Both the position numbers and the translations under genes were made by a program. 64,000 bases of DNA from Eubacteriaceae bacterium Marseille-Q4139 (GTDB lineage Bacteria > Bacillota > Clostridia > Lachnospirales > Lachnospiraceae): assembly GCA_018223415.1 (NCBI GenBank), contig JAGTTQ010000001.1, positions 366,153 to 430,152 of the forward strand, given 5' to 3'. Below, piece after piece: positions 51,277 through 59,076 of the stretch. The first letter of the stretch is position 1, and the number at the start of each line of letters is the position of its first letter. The notes under the pieces are model-generated. The model was given only the letters and a program-made list of their open reading frames with translations, had not been told where the DNA came from and ran no database searches.

Positions 51277-51944
51277 ACCTGCGCCCTCTGCTTCTGGTAC
51301 CTGATAAAAAGAATGGAAAAGAGAAGTGTGATGCAGCCGAACCAGATGGCCCGCTCGCCAAAAGCCCGGCAGACGAAAACGCCGAGAGCAGCGCCGCCTG
51401 CGAACACCAGGTCAATCCAGTAATAATGCAGGCCTTCCTTTCTCTTTTTGGCATCATGGCGGTAATCGCCGGAACACAAAAGCTCCGTTCCCGATCTCAG
51501 ATTACCAGTGCACATGGTCGTGGCAAAGGCTTTGCCGCGTATTTTCCGGAACGCCTCCACCTGCATGGCACAGCTGAACGCAATCATGGAATTGACGACG
51601 GCATTGTATTCCTGGGGCAGGAAGCCGGCCAGAAAAAGGAGAAGGATTTCCGCCCACAGAACACCCTCCTTCCAGTGGATGCCGGGATTTTCCCCGACAC
51701 GCTCCCGGATCCGTTCCGCTGCAAAAATGCCGAGGGCAAAGGCCACGACAGGAACCAGATAGTAAAGCGCCCGCATCCACTTGCCTTCAGCCAGGCTGAG
51801 TCCCATCAAAACGATATTTCCTGTCTCCGCATTGGCAAACGTCCCGCCGCGGATCAGGTAAGAATAGGCGTCCATAAATCCGCCCGTCAGCGTTAAAAGC
51901 GTTCCAAGCCGGATGCTTTCCGATATATGCCCGTTTTTCTCCAA
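51273..51944 (-). CDS. YoaK/DUF1275 family membrane protein
   Basis: About 223 residues, six membrane helices. Family signs: GTLLTLTGGFMDAYSYLIRGGTFANAETGNIVLMGLSLA and MQVEAFRKIRGKAFATTMCTGNLRSG. The start is read as TTG 51944, eight bases after GGGGG; the in-frame ATG at 51977 overlaps the -10 element TATAAT and cannot be translated from that promoter. Transport or sensing role unknown. Convergent with the LysR gene, stop codons overlapping by two bases. Confidence 0.85.
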   Translation of the reverse strand: MEKNGHISESIRLGTLLTLTGGFMDAYSYLIRGGTFANAETGNIVLMGLSLAEGKWMRALYYLVPVVAFALGIFAAERIRERVGENPGIHWKEGVLWAEILLLFLAGFLPQEYNAVVNSMIAFSCAMQVEAFRKIRGKAFATTMCTGNLRSGTELLCSGDYRHDAKKRKEGLHYYWIDLVFAGGAALGVFVCRAFGERAIWFGCITLLFSILFIRYQKQRAQV

Positions 51945-51975
51945 TGTAAAATCCCCCTTTTTCTTCCATTCTTTC

Positions 51976-52003
51976 ATTATAGCACGGCTTTTCGCCATGT
52001 AAA
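51976..52003 (-). promoter_or_regulatory. Promoter of the YoaK gene
   Basis: Minus strand TTTACA (52003-51998), 16 bases, TATAAT (51981-51976), just after the upstream terminator. Confidence 0.7.
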
Positions 52004-52005
52004 GC

Positions 52006-52046
52006 AAAAATCCCCCGGGGCAGACATTTCATCTGCCGCCGGGGGG
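52006..52046 (-). terminator. Terminator of the sugar transporter operon
   Basis: Strong GC stem (52032-52046 with 52011-52024), T run on the minus strand. Confidence 0.8.
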
Positions 52047-52055
52047 CTCTACTTC

Positions 52056-52241
52056 CTATCGAAGCTCCAGAAGGATCAAAAGAAAGATCAGGGCAATTCC
52101 AAAGAAAATGACGCCGTCCAGCACCTTGACCGGAATCTTTGCGTTCCCGTAAATATTCCCGCGTCCAACGACAACCGGGCCCTCATCCTTTTCCTTTTCT
52201 TCTGTTCCCGCTTCCTTTTTTTCTTCCAGCTTTTCTTCCAT
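52056..52241 (-). CDS. 61-residue single-helix membrane protein
   Basis: First 35 residues are charged (rich in Glu and Lys), then VKVLDGVIFFGIALIFLLILLEL forms one membrane helix at the C-terminus (tail-anchored layout). It lies 21 bases after the ABC permease gene, preceded by GGAAGAAAGCAGG, and ends just before the operon terminator. Its position suggests a small accessory of the transporter; no homologue is recognised. Confidence 0.6.
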   Translation of the reverse strand: MEEKLEEKKEAGTEEKEKDEGPVVVGRGNIYGNAKIPVKVLDGVIFFGIALIFLLILLELR

Positions 52242-52262
52242 AAAAACCTGCTTTCTTCCGGA

Positions 52263-53324
52263 TTATTTGCGAACCAGATACTTTCTCATATCAATGGCAC
52301 ATGCAACAAGGATAACAAGGCCCTTGATGATGTAGGTCATGTTGGCGCTCATGCCAAGGAACGTAAGACCCGTGAAGATCAGCTTTAACATTACAACGCC
52401 AAGGATAATGCCGGAAATCTTTCCAATACCGCCGACGAAGGAAACGCCGCCGATAACGCAGGCTGCGATGGCATCCAGCTCGTAGTTAAGACCTGTGGTA
52501 GCGGAGTTGGAACCGATACGCGCGCCCTCGATAAAGCCTGTCAGGCTGTACATCACGCCTGCAAGGACGAATACGAGGATCGTCGTGCGGGCCACGTTGA
52601 CACCAGATACATTGGCAGCTTCCGGGTTGGAGCCGACGGCAAACATGTTCTTTCCGAAGGACGTCTTGTTCCAGATTAACCACATGATAACCGTCAGGAT
52701 TGCAACGTAAAGGATAAATCTCGGTATGGCAACATCGCCGATCTTAAATAACGGTGCTTTGATGAAATCGGTGTAGCTTGCGTCCAGACCGGAAATGGAC
52801 TGGCCGTTGTTGGTACCGATCATCAGGTACATTAAGATGATGCCGTAGAGGATTAACTGGGTCGCCAGGGTTACGATAAACGGATGGAGGCTAAACTTCG
52901 CCACGCAGAAGCCGTTGATTAAGCCCACGACAGCGCCGATGGCGATGACGGCAAGCAGCACGACGATAATCGGCATGGTGTCCAGGGTTTTAAACATCTT
53001 GTTGGCGTATCCGCTCATCTGAAGCAGGGAGGCGGAAACACAGGCGCAGAGACCAACGCAGCGGCCTGCGGAAAGGTCGGTACCGGTTAAAACGATGGCT
53101 CCGGCAATTCCCAGGGCGCAGGGAAGCGCGGCTGCGGAAAGGGAGATGATGTTGACGACCGAAGCCAGGGAAAGGAATTTCGGTGACTTGATCTCAATCA
53201 AAATAACGGCAATAATCAGGAAAAAGTACAGGGAGTTGTTGATCATGAACTCCTTTCTCCATGTCTTCTTTTCCTTCGCATCTAAACTTTTATAATTCTG
53301 AATACTCGCACTGATACGGTTCAT
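52263..53324 (-). CDS. mglC: ABC sugar transporter permease, MglC type
   Basis: 353 residues with about ten helices. FCVAKFSLHPFIVTLATQLI and NPEAANVSGVNVARTTILVFVLAG are signatures of the ribose/galactoside-type (CUT2) permeases, and the sequence fits the methylgalactoside permease subgroup, longer than RbsC. AGGAGG seven bases before the ATG; only 12 bases after the ATPase gene. It carries sugars captured by the binding protein encoded upstream across the membrane. Confidence 0.88.
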   Translation of the reverse strand: MNRISASIQNYKSLDAKEKKTWRKEFMINNSLYFFLIIAVILIEIKSPKFLSLASVVNIISLSAAALPCALGIAGAIVLTGTDLSAGRCVGLCACVSASLLQMSGYANKMFKTLDTMPIIVVLLAVIAIGAVVGLINGFCVAKFSLHPFIVTLATQLILYGIILMYLMIGTNNGQSISGLDASYTDFIKAPLFKIGDVAIPRFILYVAILTVIMWLIWNKTSFGKNMFAVGSNPEAANVSGVNVARTTILVFVLAGVMYSLTGFIEGARIGSNSATTGLNYELDAIAACVIGGVSFVGGIGKISGIILGVVMLKLIFTGLTFLGMSANMTYIIKGLVILVACAIDMRKYLVRK

Positions 53325-53336
53325 ATTTGACCTCCT

Positions 53337-54851
53337 TTACGCATACATCGCTGCAAGCGTCATAATCTCTTCCTGTGTCGTGCTCTTTGCGTCAACCTCG
53401 CCGGCAAGTCGTCCGCCGGACATGACAAGGATCCTGTCGCAGACGCCAAGAAGCTCCGGCATCTCAGAGGATACCATGATAACGCCTTTTCCCTGGCCTG
53501 CCAGATCCAGAATGAGCTGGTAAATCTCGTACTTGGCGCCGACGTCGATGCCTCGCGTCGGCTCGTCAAGAAGAAGCACCTCCGGCTCCGTAAGAAGCCA
53601 TCTTCCAAGAATTACCTTCTGCTGATTGCCGCCGGAGAGGGAACGGATCTTTGTCTGCTGGTTCGGCGTCTTGATCCGCATGGCCTTGATCGACCAGTCC
53701 GTCACCTCGCGCATCTTGGAATCATCCAGAAGGAGGCCTTTTTTATACTTCGGAAGGCTGGAAATCGTCGTATTCTCCTTGATGTCCAGGATCCCGAAAA
53801 TACCGGTGGCACGGCGCTCCTCGGTTAAAAGCGCAAATTTGTTTTTGATGGATTCGCTGGCATTCTTATTGAAAACCTGCTTTCCATGAAGCTTGATGGT
53901 ACCGCTCTTTCTCGTGGCGATGCCGAAGATATTTTCCAGGACTTCCGTCCGTCCGGAGCCGTCCAGGCCGGCGATGCCGAGCACCTCACCCTGCTTTAAA
54001 GTAAAGGAGACGTCGCGGATATGGGAGTACATGGCCGTTAAGCCCTCCACCTCCATGAGCGGGCCGCCCACCTGGTTGGTTTTCGGCGGGAACCGGTTCG
54101 TCAGCTCACGTCCTACCATCAGCTTGATAATCTCGTTCATTGTCAGCTCCGCCGCCGGCTTCGTCGCCACCCATGTACCGTCGCGCATGATGGTAACTTC
54201 GTCGGAGATCCGGAGGATTTCTTCCATTTTGTGAGAAATATAGATAATGCCGCATCCTCTGTCACGGAGCATGTTGATAATCTTAAATAAATGCTCTACC
54301 TCTTTCTCCGTTAAGGATGAGGTCGGTTCGTCGAATACAATAATTTTCGAGTGGAAGGAGACTGCTTTTGCGATCTCCACCATCTGTCTCTGGGAGACAG
54401 GCATTGTGCTCATGATCCGCTTCGGATCCACGTCGACTCCAAGCTCGTCAAAAATGGCCTTCGTATCGTCATACATCTTTTTCTCAGATGTGAAGATGCC
54501 TGCCACGTGGGGATAACGTCCGAGCCAGATGTTATCCATAACATTCCGCTTTAAGGCCTGGTTCAGCTCCTGGTGCACCATGGCAACGCCGTTCTCCAGG
54601 GCTTCCTTGGAACTCTTGAAATCCACTTCTTTTCCTTCTAAGAAAATGTGGCCCTCGTTCTTTTCATACATACCAAACAGACATTTCATCAGTGTGGATT
54701 TTCCGGCACCGTTTTCCCCCATGAGGGCGTGCACCGTCCCCTTTTTCACCGTCAGGGAAACGTGGTTTAAAGCCTTAACGCCGGGAAACTCCTTCACAAT
54801 GTCTTTCATTTCCAGCAGAACTTCGTTTTTTGTTCTGTCAATACTGCTCAT
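53337..54851 (-). CDS. mglA: ABC sugar transporter ATPase, MglA type (double domain)
   Basis: 504 residues with two ATPase halves. First: Walker A GENGAGKSTLMK near 40, Q-loop, signature VSQRQMVEIAKA near 145 and Walker B IIVFDEPTSSL. Second: degenerate Walker A GLDGSGRTEVLENIFG near 290, signature LSGGNQQKVILGRW near 395 and LLLDEPTRGIDVGAKYEI. This uneven pair is typical of CUT2 transporters (RbsA, MglA, XylG). GGTGG upstream; separated from the binding protein gene by 184 bases with a strong hairpin. Confidence 0.92.
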   Translation of the reverse strand: MSSIDRTKNEVLLEMKDIVKEFPGVKALNHVSLTVKKGTVHALMGENGAGKSTLMKCLFGMYEKNEGHIFLEGKEVDFKSSKEALENGVAMVHQELNQALKRNVMDNIWLGRYPHVAGIFTSEKKMYDDTKAIFDELGVDVDPKRIMSTMPVSQRQMVEIAKAVSFHSKIIVFDEPTSSLTEKEVEHLFKIINMLRDRGCGIIYISHKMEEILRISDEVTIMRDGTWVATKPAAELTMNEIIKLMVGRELTNRFPPKTNQVGGPLMEVEGLTAMYSHIRDVSFTLKQGEVLGIAGLDGSGRTEVLENIFGIATRKSGTIKLHGKQVFNKNASESIKNKFALLTEERRATGIFGILDIKENTTISSLPKYKKGLLLDDSKMREVTDWSIKAMRIKTPNQQTKIRSLSGGNQQKVILGRWLLTEPEVLLLDEPTRGIDVGAKYEIYQLILDLAGQGKGVIMVSSEMPELLGVCDRILVMSGGRLAGEVDAKSTTQEEIMTLAAMYA

Positions 54852-54970
54852 AAGCCACCTCCTCTATCCCGGGTTCATAATGAGCTCAGGGCAGGGCTTT
54901 TTCCATACCCATTACATCCCCATGTAAACCGGCTGGGGGAAGATTTCCCCCTGCCCGATTCTTGTGCAAC

Positions 54971-55010
54971 AGAAAACGCGGGCCGGCTCTTTCTGCCGGC
55001 CGCGTTTTCT
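54971..55010 (-). other. Stable hairpin between the binding protein and ATPase genes
   Basis: Arms AGAAAACGCG/CGCGTTTTCT extended by CCGGC/GCCGG. No long T run follows, so it may act as an mRNA stabiliser or partial terminator that lets the binding protein be made in excess, as is common between mglB/rbsB-type genes and their ATPase genes. Confidence 0.6.
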
Positions 55011-55035
55011 GGATTTATTTCTTACAAACGTCTCT

Positions 55036-56220
55036 TTATTCCTCGCCGAGATAGATCTGATACGGGATGCGGACTTTATCAACTTCGCTGTCGATGATGT
55101 AGCTGTCCATGCCGTCTAACAGGCCATTGCCTGCAAGACCGTTCTGAGCTGCCTCAACGATGCCGTTTGCCATACCTTCGGCATCCTGCTTGATGGTACC
55201 GGTCATCTGGCCGTTTGCGATCAGGGATTTTGCAGCGTCTGTTGCGTCAACGCCGAATACCGGGATCACTTTGCCGTCGCCGATGTTGTAGCCGGCTGTC
55301 TGGAGAGCTGCGATGGCGCCCTCAGCCATACCGTCGTTGTTGCAGATAACCATCTCGATCATGTTTCCGTTTGCTTCGCTGTACTCGGAAAGGATCGTGG
55401 TCATGTAGTTCTGAGCGGCTGCTGCCGACCAGTTGCCGTCCTGGTCTACCAGGTACTTGTTGCTGTTCTTGTCGTCGTAGAACTTTAATGCGCTCTTTCC
55501 AGCCTCGGTAAGAAGGGCGTCGGCATCCTCAACAGAATACTGGGTTCTGTAAATAGCCTCGTTGTTGCCTTCCTGGCCCTTGAACATAACGTAGGAGATC
55601 TCTCCGTCGCCGTTTAAGTCAGTGTTTGCGTAGTTGTCGCCTTCCAGTAAGAAGTTGGCAATCATTTCGCCCTGCATATGGCCGGCTTCTGCTGCATCCG
55701 TACCGATGAATACGCACTTCTCATAGGAATTTACAACGTCGTCGGAAACCTCGCGGTTAAAGAAGATAACCGGGATGTCCTTTTCCTTTGCCTGATCAAC
55801 GATGTTCTGTGCGGCATCGTCGGAACCGGTATCAACGATGTTTACAACAAGAAGGTTCGCACCGCTTGTGATGGCTGTGGAAACCTGCTCGGTCTGTGTT
55901 GTCTGCGTGGAGTTGCCGTCATAGTCTGTGTAGGTAATTCCAAGCTCATCCCATTTTGCATCCATGGCGCTTCTTACGCTGGAGATATATGTATCGCTGT
56001 AAGAATAATAGAATACGCCGACATTTCCGTCTACTGCGGCTGCCTCTGCTGCTGCGGTGGTAGCTTCTGCTTCTGCCTCAGCCTCTGCTACTGTTGTTTC
56101 CTCTGCGGCTGCTGCTGCGGTGGTTGTTGCTGCTGCCGTCGTCTCCTCCGTACCGCCGGAACAGCCGGCCAGTGCGAATGCCATCGAGCATGCAAGAGCA
56201 ACGCTTAAGATCTTTCTCAT
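55036..56220 (-). CDS. mglB: Sugar-binding lipoprotein of the ABC transporter, MglB type
   Basis: About 394 residues from ATG 56220, eight bases after AGGAGG. Lipobox ALAGC near residue 21; Ala/Thr/Glu-rich linker 25-70; then a type I periplasmic binding fold (YISSVRSAMDAKWDELGITY, VVNIVDTGSDDAAQNIVDQAK, IPVIFFNREVSD, VICNNDGMAEGAIAALQTAGY). The VICNNDGMA and IPVFGVDATDAAK segments occur in galactose/glucose-binding proteins. Delivers sugar to MglAC. Last residues end KVRIPYQIYLGEE. The signal for regulation probably comes from the nearby sensor operon. Confidence 0.9.
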   Translation of the reverse strand: MRKILSVALACSMAFALAGCSGGTEETTAAATTTAAAAAEETTVAEAEAEAEATTAAAEAAAVDGNVGVFYYSYSDTYISSVRSAMDAKWDELGITYTDYDGNSTQTTQTEQVSTAITSGANLLVVNIVDTGSDDAAQNIVDQAKEKDIPVIFFNREVSDDVVNSYEKCVFIGTDAAEAGHMQGEMIANFLLEGDNYANTDLNGDGEISYVMFKGQEGNNEAIYRTQYSVEDADALLTEAGKSALKFYDDKNSNKYLVDQDGNWSAAAAQNYMTTILSEYSEANGNMIEMVICNNDGMAEGAIAALQTAGYNIGDGKVIPVFGVDATDAAKSLIANGQMTGTIKQDAEGMANGIVEAAQNGLAGNGLLDGMDSYIIDSEVDKVRIPYQIYLGEE

Positions 56221-56260
56221 TTTGAACTCCTCCTTCAAATAGAACTTTTGTTACGTATAT

Positions 56261-56288
56261 AGTATATAAAATTAAAGACAAGGGTAAA
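56261..56288 (-). promoter_or_regulatory. Probable promoter of mglBAC
   Basis: Minus strand TTTACC (56288-56283), 16 bases, TATACT (56266-56261). The very AT-rich 137-base gap between the sensor operon and mglB is consistent with an activated promoter. Confidence 0.45.
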
Positions 56289-56375
56289 ATAGAAAATCTT
56301 ATGCAAAATGTTAAATATTTTATGCTCCGTTTTTGTTCTTATGTAGATTTTTACACATTCCAGGCGGTTTTTGTC

Positions 56376-57347
56376 CTATCGGAACGGAAAAATCAACTTC
56401 TGGTTCGCCTCATCGAACAGATTCTCCCTGAAGGCTGTCAGGGTTTCCGTAAAAACCTCCTTGTGCTCCGGCTTCTTTCCATTGATGAGCTGGTAGGCGT
56501 TTTCGATGCCAAGGTAGCCCATGGCAAAGGGATTCTGCACCACGAGGGCGTCCACCTCGCCGGTCTCCAGCATGCCGATGGAAATCACGTTGTTGTCAAA
56601 GCCGACGACGGTCGTCTCTTCTCCGATTCCAAGCTCCTGTACGGCATAGCCGACGCCCAGGGTCGTCCACTCGTTGAAGGCCGCAATGCAGCGGATGTCG
56701 GGATATTCCGATAACATCGCCTTGGTTCCCTCGCTGGCATCGCGGATGTTGGAGTTTACATGGATCACCGACGCCACCTGGGCGCGGCCGCTCTCCTCTA
56801 ATGCGGCAAGGAAGCCGCGCTCCCTCTCCTGCCCGTTGTAGGTTCCTTCATCGAAATTGACGACGCCCACCTGGATATCGCCTTCTGTCCGGTCGAGAAT
56901 CGCCTTTGCCGCCTGGACGCCGGCGCTGTAATTGTCGGTTCCGATCTTCACGGCCACCTCGTCCGAGTTGATGCCGCTGTCGATGACAACCAGCTTGACA
57001 CCTGCCGCAGCCGCCTCCTCCATGGCTTCCACCGACTCATTGTAATCGATGGCCGAAAGCACAATGGCGTCGGCGCCATTTTCCACGGCTTTCTTTATCA
57101 TGGCATTCTGCTCTTCATAATTTTCCTCGCTGTCCGGCCCCTCCATCGTCACATCCACGTTGTACTCGATGGACGCCGTCCGGACGCCGGCAAACACGGT
57201 TTTAAAAAAGTTGGAGCCGGTGGACTTTGTGATGACGGCAATGTAAGGCTTCCGCTCCTGCCCTGCCGTCCTGGCGCCAGCACAGCCGCAGAGGGAAAGA
57301 GAAAGAAGCGCCGCCAGGAAAAATGCCGCAGTTTTATTTCGCCTCAT
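56376..57347 (-). CDS. Accessory sugar-binding lipoprotein, probable sensor partner
   Basis: About 323 residues from ATG 57347 (GGAGGG before it), overlapping the histidine kinase gene by 14 bases. Lipobox LSLCGC near residue 20, then a type I periplasmic binding fold (IAVITKSTGSNFFKTVFAG, GADAIVLSAIDYNES, VIDSGINSDEVAVKIGTDN, IAAFNEWTTLG, FDNNVISIGML). It differs from MglB by length and lacks the linker. It is encoded with the LytS/YesN pair and not with the permease, which suggests that it is a sensory binding protein handing ligand to the kinase. Confidence 0.85.
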   Translation of the reverse strand: MRRNKTAAFFLAALLSLSLCGCAGARTAGQERKPYIAVITKSTGSNFFKTVFAGVRTASIEYNVDVTMEGPDSEENYEEQNAMIKKAVENGADAIVLSAIDYNESVEAMEEAAAAGVKLVVIDSGINSDEVAVKIGTDNYSAGVQAAKAILDRTEGDIQVGVVNFDEGTYNGQERERGFLAALEESGRAQVASVIHVNSNIRDASEGTKAMLSEYPDIRCIAAFNEWTTLGVGYAVQELGIGEETTVVGFDNNVISIGMLETGEVDALVVQNPFAMGYLGIENAYQLINGKKPEHKEVFTETLTAFRENLFDEANQKLIFPFR

Positions 57348-59064
57348 AGCTTCCCTCCTCAATCTTCGGGAACCGGATAATCACCGTCGTCCCCACATCC
57401 AGCTCGCTCTCAATCCGGATCCCGTACTGTTCTCCGAAGAAAATTTTGATCCGGTCGTTGACGTTTTTGATGCCGATGCCGCTGCTGTCGCTGCGCTCTT
57501 TCTTTAAGATGCTTTCGCACTGTTCCGGCGTCATGCCGGCGCCGTTATCCGAAACCCGGAATTCGATGTCGTCCCCGGCGGCCTTCGCCTCAATCCGGAT
57601 GAGCCCCTCGTCCACCATCCGGTCGATGCCGTGGTAGATGGCGTTTTCAATCATGGGCTGGAGGGTGATTTTGTTGCAGAGATAATGCTTCACCGCGTCC
57701 TCCACCTCGAATTCATAGGTGAACTGGTTCTTGTACCGGTAGCTCTGGATCACCAGATAGCTTTTGGCATGGTTCAATTCGTCCTCAATGGGGATTAACT
57801 CCTTCCCGCGGCTGATGCTGATCCGGAACAGCTTCGCCAGCGCGCCCACCATGCGGACGGCATCGGCGCTGTTTCCCTGCTCGCACATCCACTGGATCGA
57901 ATCCAGCGTATTGTAGAGGAAATGGGGGTTAATCTGGGCCTGGAGTGCCTTTAGTTCCGTCTTTCTTAAGGAAATTTCTTCCTGCTTGACCTTGTTCATC
58001 AGCTCCCTGATCATCTTCACCATGTGGGCAAAGGACTCCGACAGCGTCTGGATTTCCCGGACACCGTTCTGCGCCTCATAGTCATAGGCGCCGGCGTTCT
58101 CCTCAAACTCCCGCATGGCTGACACCAGGACACGCACAGGGCGTGAAATCACCTTGGAAATCAGGACGCCCGACAGGACGGCTGCCCCGATGAAAAGGAG
58201 CGCAATGCCGGCTGCCATGGTCTGAACGCTTTTTAGCTTGTCCCCGATCAGCTCATCCGTAAAGCTGACGCCGACGATCCGCCAGCCTCCGTCGGACAGG
58301 GAGCGCACCGTCGTAATCGTATCCATACCGGCGTAAACGCCGTCCGGACTTTCGGAGATCCACGAGGTGTCTTCTTCCTTTAAACCTGCAAAAATAAGCT
58401 GCTGCTGGGGATGGTAGACGATCTGCCCGTCCTGATCCATGATATAGCAGTAGCCGTGCTGGCCGATGCCCACGTTGTCCACGTAAGAGGCCAGGGATGA
58501 AAAGTTAAAGTCCATGGCCACATAGACCGGCTTGCGAAACAGCACCAGATCGGCCCGTTTGGCGATGGTGACAACCCAGGGATAGTAATTTAAAAACAGA
58601 TTCTGCACATGGGGCGCCAGGACTGCCGTGTCTTCTGCGCTCTCAAAAATCTCTTTGCAAAAGGACAGGTTGTCCGTGATCTCATCTTTCAGCCGCAGGC
58701 TGCTGCTTCCCGTGAGGAGAAGGTTCCCGTCCTCATCGTAGATCATGACGGAGACTACGTCGCTCCTTAAGCCGGCCATGCCGGAAATCAGAGCTTCGGC
58801 CGCTTCCATGCTCCTGGTTCTGGATAGGCGGCCAATGATAAGCTCCAGGTCGTTTCTCATGCCTTCTTCGTTGATTTCCACCGTGTTGGCCGCCTGGGAC
58901 ACGGCCTGCTCGGAGTTGGTGGCCGCTAACTCAAGAAGCGACCGCCGGTATGCCGAGACGAAAATCTGCGTCATAAAAAGGATAGCCGCAATCGTCATCC
59001 CGCTGATGATGGCCACTAAAAGCACGGACAGGGGCACTGCCCGCCTTTTCCTGTTCTGTTCCAT
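57334..59064 (-). CDS. LytS/YesM-type sensor histidine kinase
   Basis: 576 residues. Membrane helix about 12-35, an extracellular Cache-like domain (about 36-285), second helix about 290-312, HAMP segment, then His_kinase and HATPase_c domains. The phospho-His motif is in ALQAQINPHFLYNTLDSIQW near 395; the N box is in PMIENAIYHGIDRM near 475, and G boxes are VSDNGAGM and SSGIGIKN. Phosphorylates the adjacent YesN-like regulator in response to a sugar or a sugar-loaded binding protein. AAGGAG eight bases before ATG; 12 bases separate it from the regulator gene. Confidence 0.93.
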   Translation of the reverse strand: MEQNRKRRAVPLSVLLVAIISGMTIAAILFMTQIFVSAYRRSLLELAATNSEQAVSQAANTVEINEEGMRNDLELIIGRLSRTRSMEAAEALISGMAGLRSDVVSVMIYDEDGNLLLTGSSSLRLKDEITDNLSFCKEIFESAEDTAVLAPHVQNLFLNYYPWVVTIAKRADLVLFRKPVYVAMDFNFSSLASYVDNVGIGQHGYCYIMDQDGQIVYHPQQQLIFAGLKEEDTSWISESPDGVYAGMDTITTVRSLSDGGWRIVGVSFTDELIGDKLKSVQTMAAGIALLFIGAAVLSGVLISKVISRPVRVLVSAMREFEENAGAYDYEAQNGVREIQTLSESFAHMVKMIRELMNKVKQEEISLRKTELKALQAQINPHFLYNTLDSIQWMCEQGNSADAVRMVGALAKLFRISISRGKELIPIEDELNHAKSYLVIQSYRYKNQFTYEFEVEDAVKHYLCNKITLQPMIENAIYHGIDRMVDEGLIRIEAKAAGDDIEFRVSDNGAGMTPEQCESILKKERSDSSGIGIKNVNDRIKIFFGEQYGIRIESELDVGTTVIIRFPKIEEGSYEAK

Positions 59065-59076
59065 GGCTCTCTCCTT

